Below, one piece after another: positions 5,090 to 6,407 of a stretch of DNA of 6,407 nucleotides. Numbering within the stretch: position 1 is the stretch's first letter; each line of letters starts with the position of its first letter. Origin of the DNA: an uncultured Collinsella sp. (GTDB taxonomy: Bacteria > Actinomycetota > Coriobacteriia > Coriobacteriales > Coriobacteriaceae). The notes beneath the pieces are model-generated. The model did no database searches and was not told where the DNA came from. It saw only the letters and a list, made by a program, of their open reading frames with translations. The position numbers and the translations under genes are program-made. Location: positions 1 to 6,407 of the forward strand of contig CABUJL010000101.1 of NCBI GenBank assembly GCA_902491915.1, read 5' to 3'.

Positions 5090-5268
5090 GAAGCGGTGAG
5101 CATACGGGCCGAACTTGGGGCCCTTGTTGTCGCCCTTGAGGTCGGCGGTGTCCACTCGTAGGGCGTGCGTTACGCGATTGTTTCGAAACGGGCGGGAAAC
5201 ACAACGGGCCGGTGATGCTTCTAGTATGCCTATTCAACTGACTGTCTAATATCTAGGGGAGGATCGCG

Positions 5269-6407
5269 ATGCAGGCAGATTCCGCTCAGCAGCAGGGCCT
5301 TTATCGCCCCGAATTCGACCACGATGCATGTGGCATCGGCGCGCTTGCTGATATCAACGGTGAGCGCCGTCACCAGATCCTGGACGACGCACTGTCCATT
5401 CTGGTCAACTTGGAGCACCGCGGCGGCACAGGACTCGAGAAGAACACCGGCGACGGCGCCGGCATCCTGTTTCAGGTCCCGCATCACTTTTTCCGTAAAG
5501 AGGCCCAAAAGTGCGGCCAGATTCTGCCGGCAGAGGGCGACTATGGCGTGGCCATGCTGTTCTTCCCGCAGGACGGCAAGGGCGTAGAGGATGCCCGTCG
5601 CGTGTTTGAGGAGGGCTGCGCCGAAGCCGGCGTTCCGCTGCTCTTTTGGCGTGAGGTGCCGGTCGACCCGCACGACCTGGGCGAGACGGCCCGCGCCTGC
5701 ATGCCTACCATCCTGCAGGCCTTCCTGGGCCGTCCGGACGACACACCCGCCGGTGATGCCTTTGAGCGCCGCCTATACGTGTGCCGCCGCACCATCGAGA
5801 AAAAGGCCGACGTCGAGTTTGCCCTGCGCGACAAGATCTTCTACGTGTGCTCCATGAGCTCGCGCACCATCGTGTACAAGGGTATGCTGGTCGCCACGCA
5901 GATGCGCCGCTTCTTCATCGATCTCAACGACGCCGCCGTCAAGACGGCCGTGGCGCTCGTCCACTCGCGCTACTCCACCAACACCACGCCCAGCTGGGAG
6001 CGCGCGCACCCCAACCGCTTTATCATCCACAACGGCGAGATCAACACCCTCAAGGGCAACGTCAACTGGATTCGCGCCCGCGAGCCCAACCTGTACAGCC
6101 CCGTGCTGCAGCACGATCTTGAGCGCGTGATGCCCATCATCAACCGTGAGGGTTCCGACTCCGCGATTCTAGACAACGTGCTTGAGTTCCTGGTCATGAA
6201 CGGTCGCCCGCTCACGCGTGCCGCGTCCATGTTGCTGCCCGAGCCGTGGGATCACAACGACAGCCTGAGTGAGGAGCGCCGCGCCTATGACGCTTACCAG
6301 TCCATGCTCATGGAGCCGTGGGACGGTCCGGCCGCCATCGCCTTTACCGACGGTCGCACGCTGGGCGCTGCCCTCGACCGCAACGGCCTGCGCCCCGCCC
6401 GCTACTA
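5269..6407 (+). CDS. gltB: Glutamate synthase large subunit, N-terminal part (cut by window edge)
   Basis: GltB makes two glutamates from glutamine and 2-oxoglutarate; this part is the class II glutamine amidotransferase domain that releases ammonia. The frame is open from 5269 to the end (379 codons plus two bases). The start has AGGGGAGG (5255-5262) six bases upstream. The catalytic cysteine is C21 in DACGIGALAD; the 20 residues before it are the propeptide expected to be cleaved so that Cys becomes the N-terminus. Further family motifs: LEHRGGTGLEKNTGDGAGI (48-66), VHSRYSTNTTPSWERAHPNR (231-250), HNGEINTLKGNVNW (254-267), EGSDSA (294-299) and DRNGLRPARY (370-379). The central, FMN/Fe-S and ammonia-channel domains lie beyond the window, as would a gltD gene. 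Codon use is strongly GC-ending, like a highly expressed native gene. Confidence 0.97.
   Translation, partial: MQADSAQQQGLYRPEFDHDACGIGALADINGERRHQILDDALSILVNLEHRGGTGLEKNTGDGAGILFQVPHHFFRKEAQKCGQILPAEGDYGVAMLFFPQDGKGVEDARRVFEEGCAEAGVPLLFWREVPVDPHDLGETARACMPTILQAFLGRPDDTPAGDAFERRLYVCRRTIEKKADVEFALRDKIFYVCSMSSRTIVYKGMLVATQMRRFFIDLNDAAVKTAVALVHSRYSTNTTPSWERAHPNRFIIHNGEINTLKGNVNWIRAREPNLYSPVLQHDLERVMPIINREGSDSAILDNVLEFLVMNGRPLTRAASMLLPEPWDHNDSLSEERRAYDAYQSMLMEPWDGPAAIAFTDGRTLGAALDRNGLRPARY

Larger units (their letters stand above)
4741..5268. other. Divergent gpmA-gltB intergenic region
   Basis: About 530 bases lie between the gpmA and gltB starts. From left to right I see a candidate gpmA promoter (4782-4810), an AT-rich stretch (about 4811-4850), the palindromic array (4868-5089), a short coding-like stretch on the minus strand (5072-5155), a perfect palindrome GTTTCGAAAC (5180-5189), and the gltB ribosome site. 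For gltB, TAGTAT (5222-5227) and TAATAT (5247-5252) are possible -10 boxes, but neither has a convincing -35, and the second would leave almost no leader. I see no tRNA, riboswitch or full gene here. Confidence 0.7.

Noticed and set aside
5046..5237. 63-codon minus-strand frame through the array
   Set aside because: It starts with no ribosome site, runs through the palindrome arms and shows composition of a shifted frame; the neighbouring frame at 5072-5155 is more coding-like.

Overview
The window looks like chromosomal DNA of a GC-rich, largely anaerobic Actinomycetota member. I would guess Coriobacteriia close to Collinsella. This rests on GC-rich codon third positions, strong AGGAGG-type ribosome sites, a flavin reductase-like protein beside a tiny rubredoxin, and short intergenic palindromes. 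The taxon is inference; no marker here proves it.

Layout, left to right. The 3' part of a tRNA-Glu(CUC) gene with its own terminator comes first (1-95). A two-gene plus-strand operon follows: a tetratricopeptide-repeat protein whose end overlaps the start of smpB, the tmRNA-binding ribosome-rescue factor (152-1529). A long imperfect hairpin (1542-1608) and a terminator (1651-1685) close it. Next, on the plus strand, are an FMN-binding flavin reductase-domain protein (1737-2240) and a 47-residue rubredoxin with its own promoter and terminator (2329-2472, 2512-2547). These two proteins are joined as one polypeptide in the Hrb/high-molecular-weight rubredoxin family, so they probably form a split electron-transfer pair.

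On the minus strand lies a probable operon: gpmA (cofactor-dependent phosphoglycerate mutase), then mntH (Nramp Mn/Fe transporter), ending in a small hairpin with a T-run at 2565-2597. The last gene is the 5' part of gltB (large subunit of glutamate synthase), plus strand, cut by the window edge.

The divergent gpmA-gltB intergenic region is about 540 bp long. It holds the most unusual structure here: three palindromic units with an exact 80-bp period, that is six 16-nt arms in strictly alternating orientation separated by 25, 23, 25, 23 and 25 nt. Pairing in the arms is kept by paired base changes between units. A solitary related copy sits behind mntH and seems to serve as its terminator. 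The genes themselves are mostly housekeeping; the novelty, if any, is in these intergenic hairpin elements and in the split flavin reductase/short rubredoxin pair.
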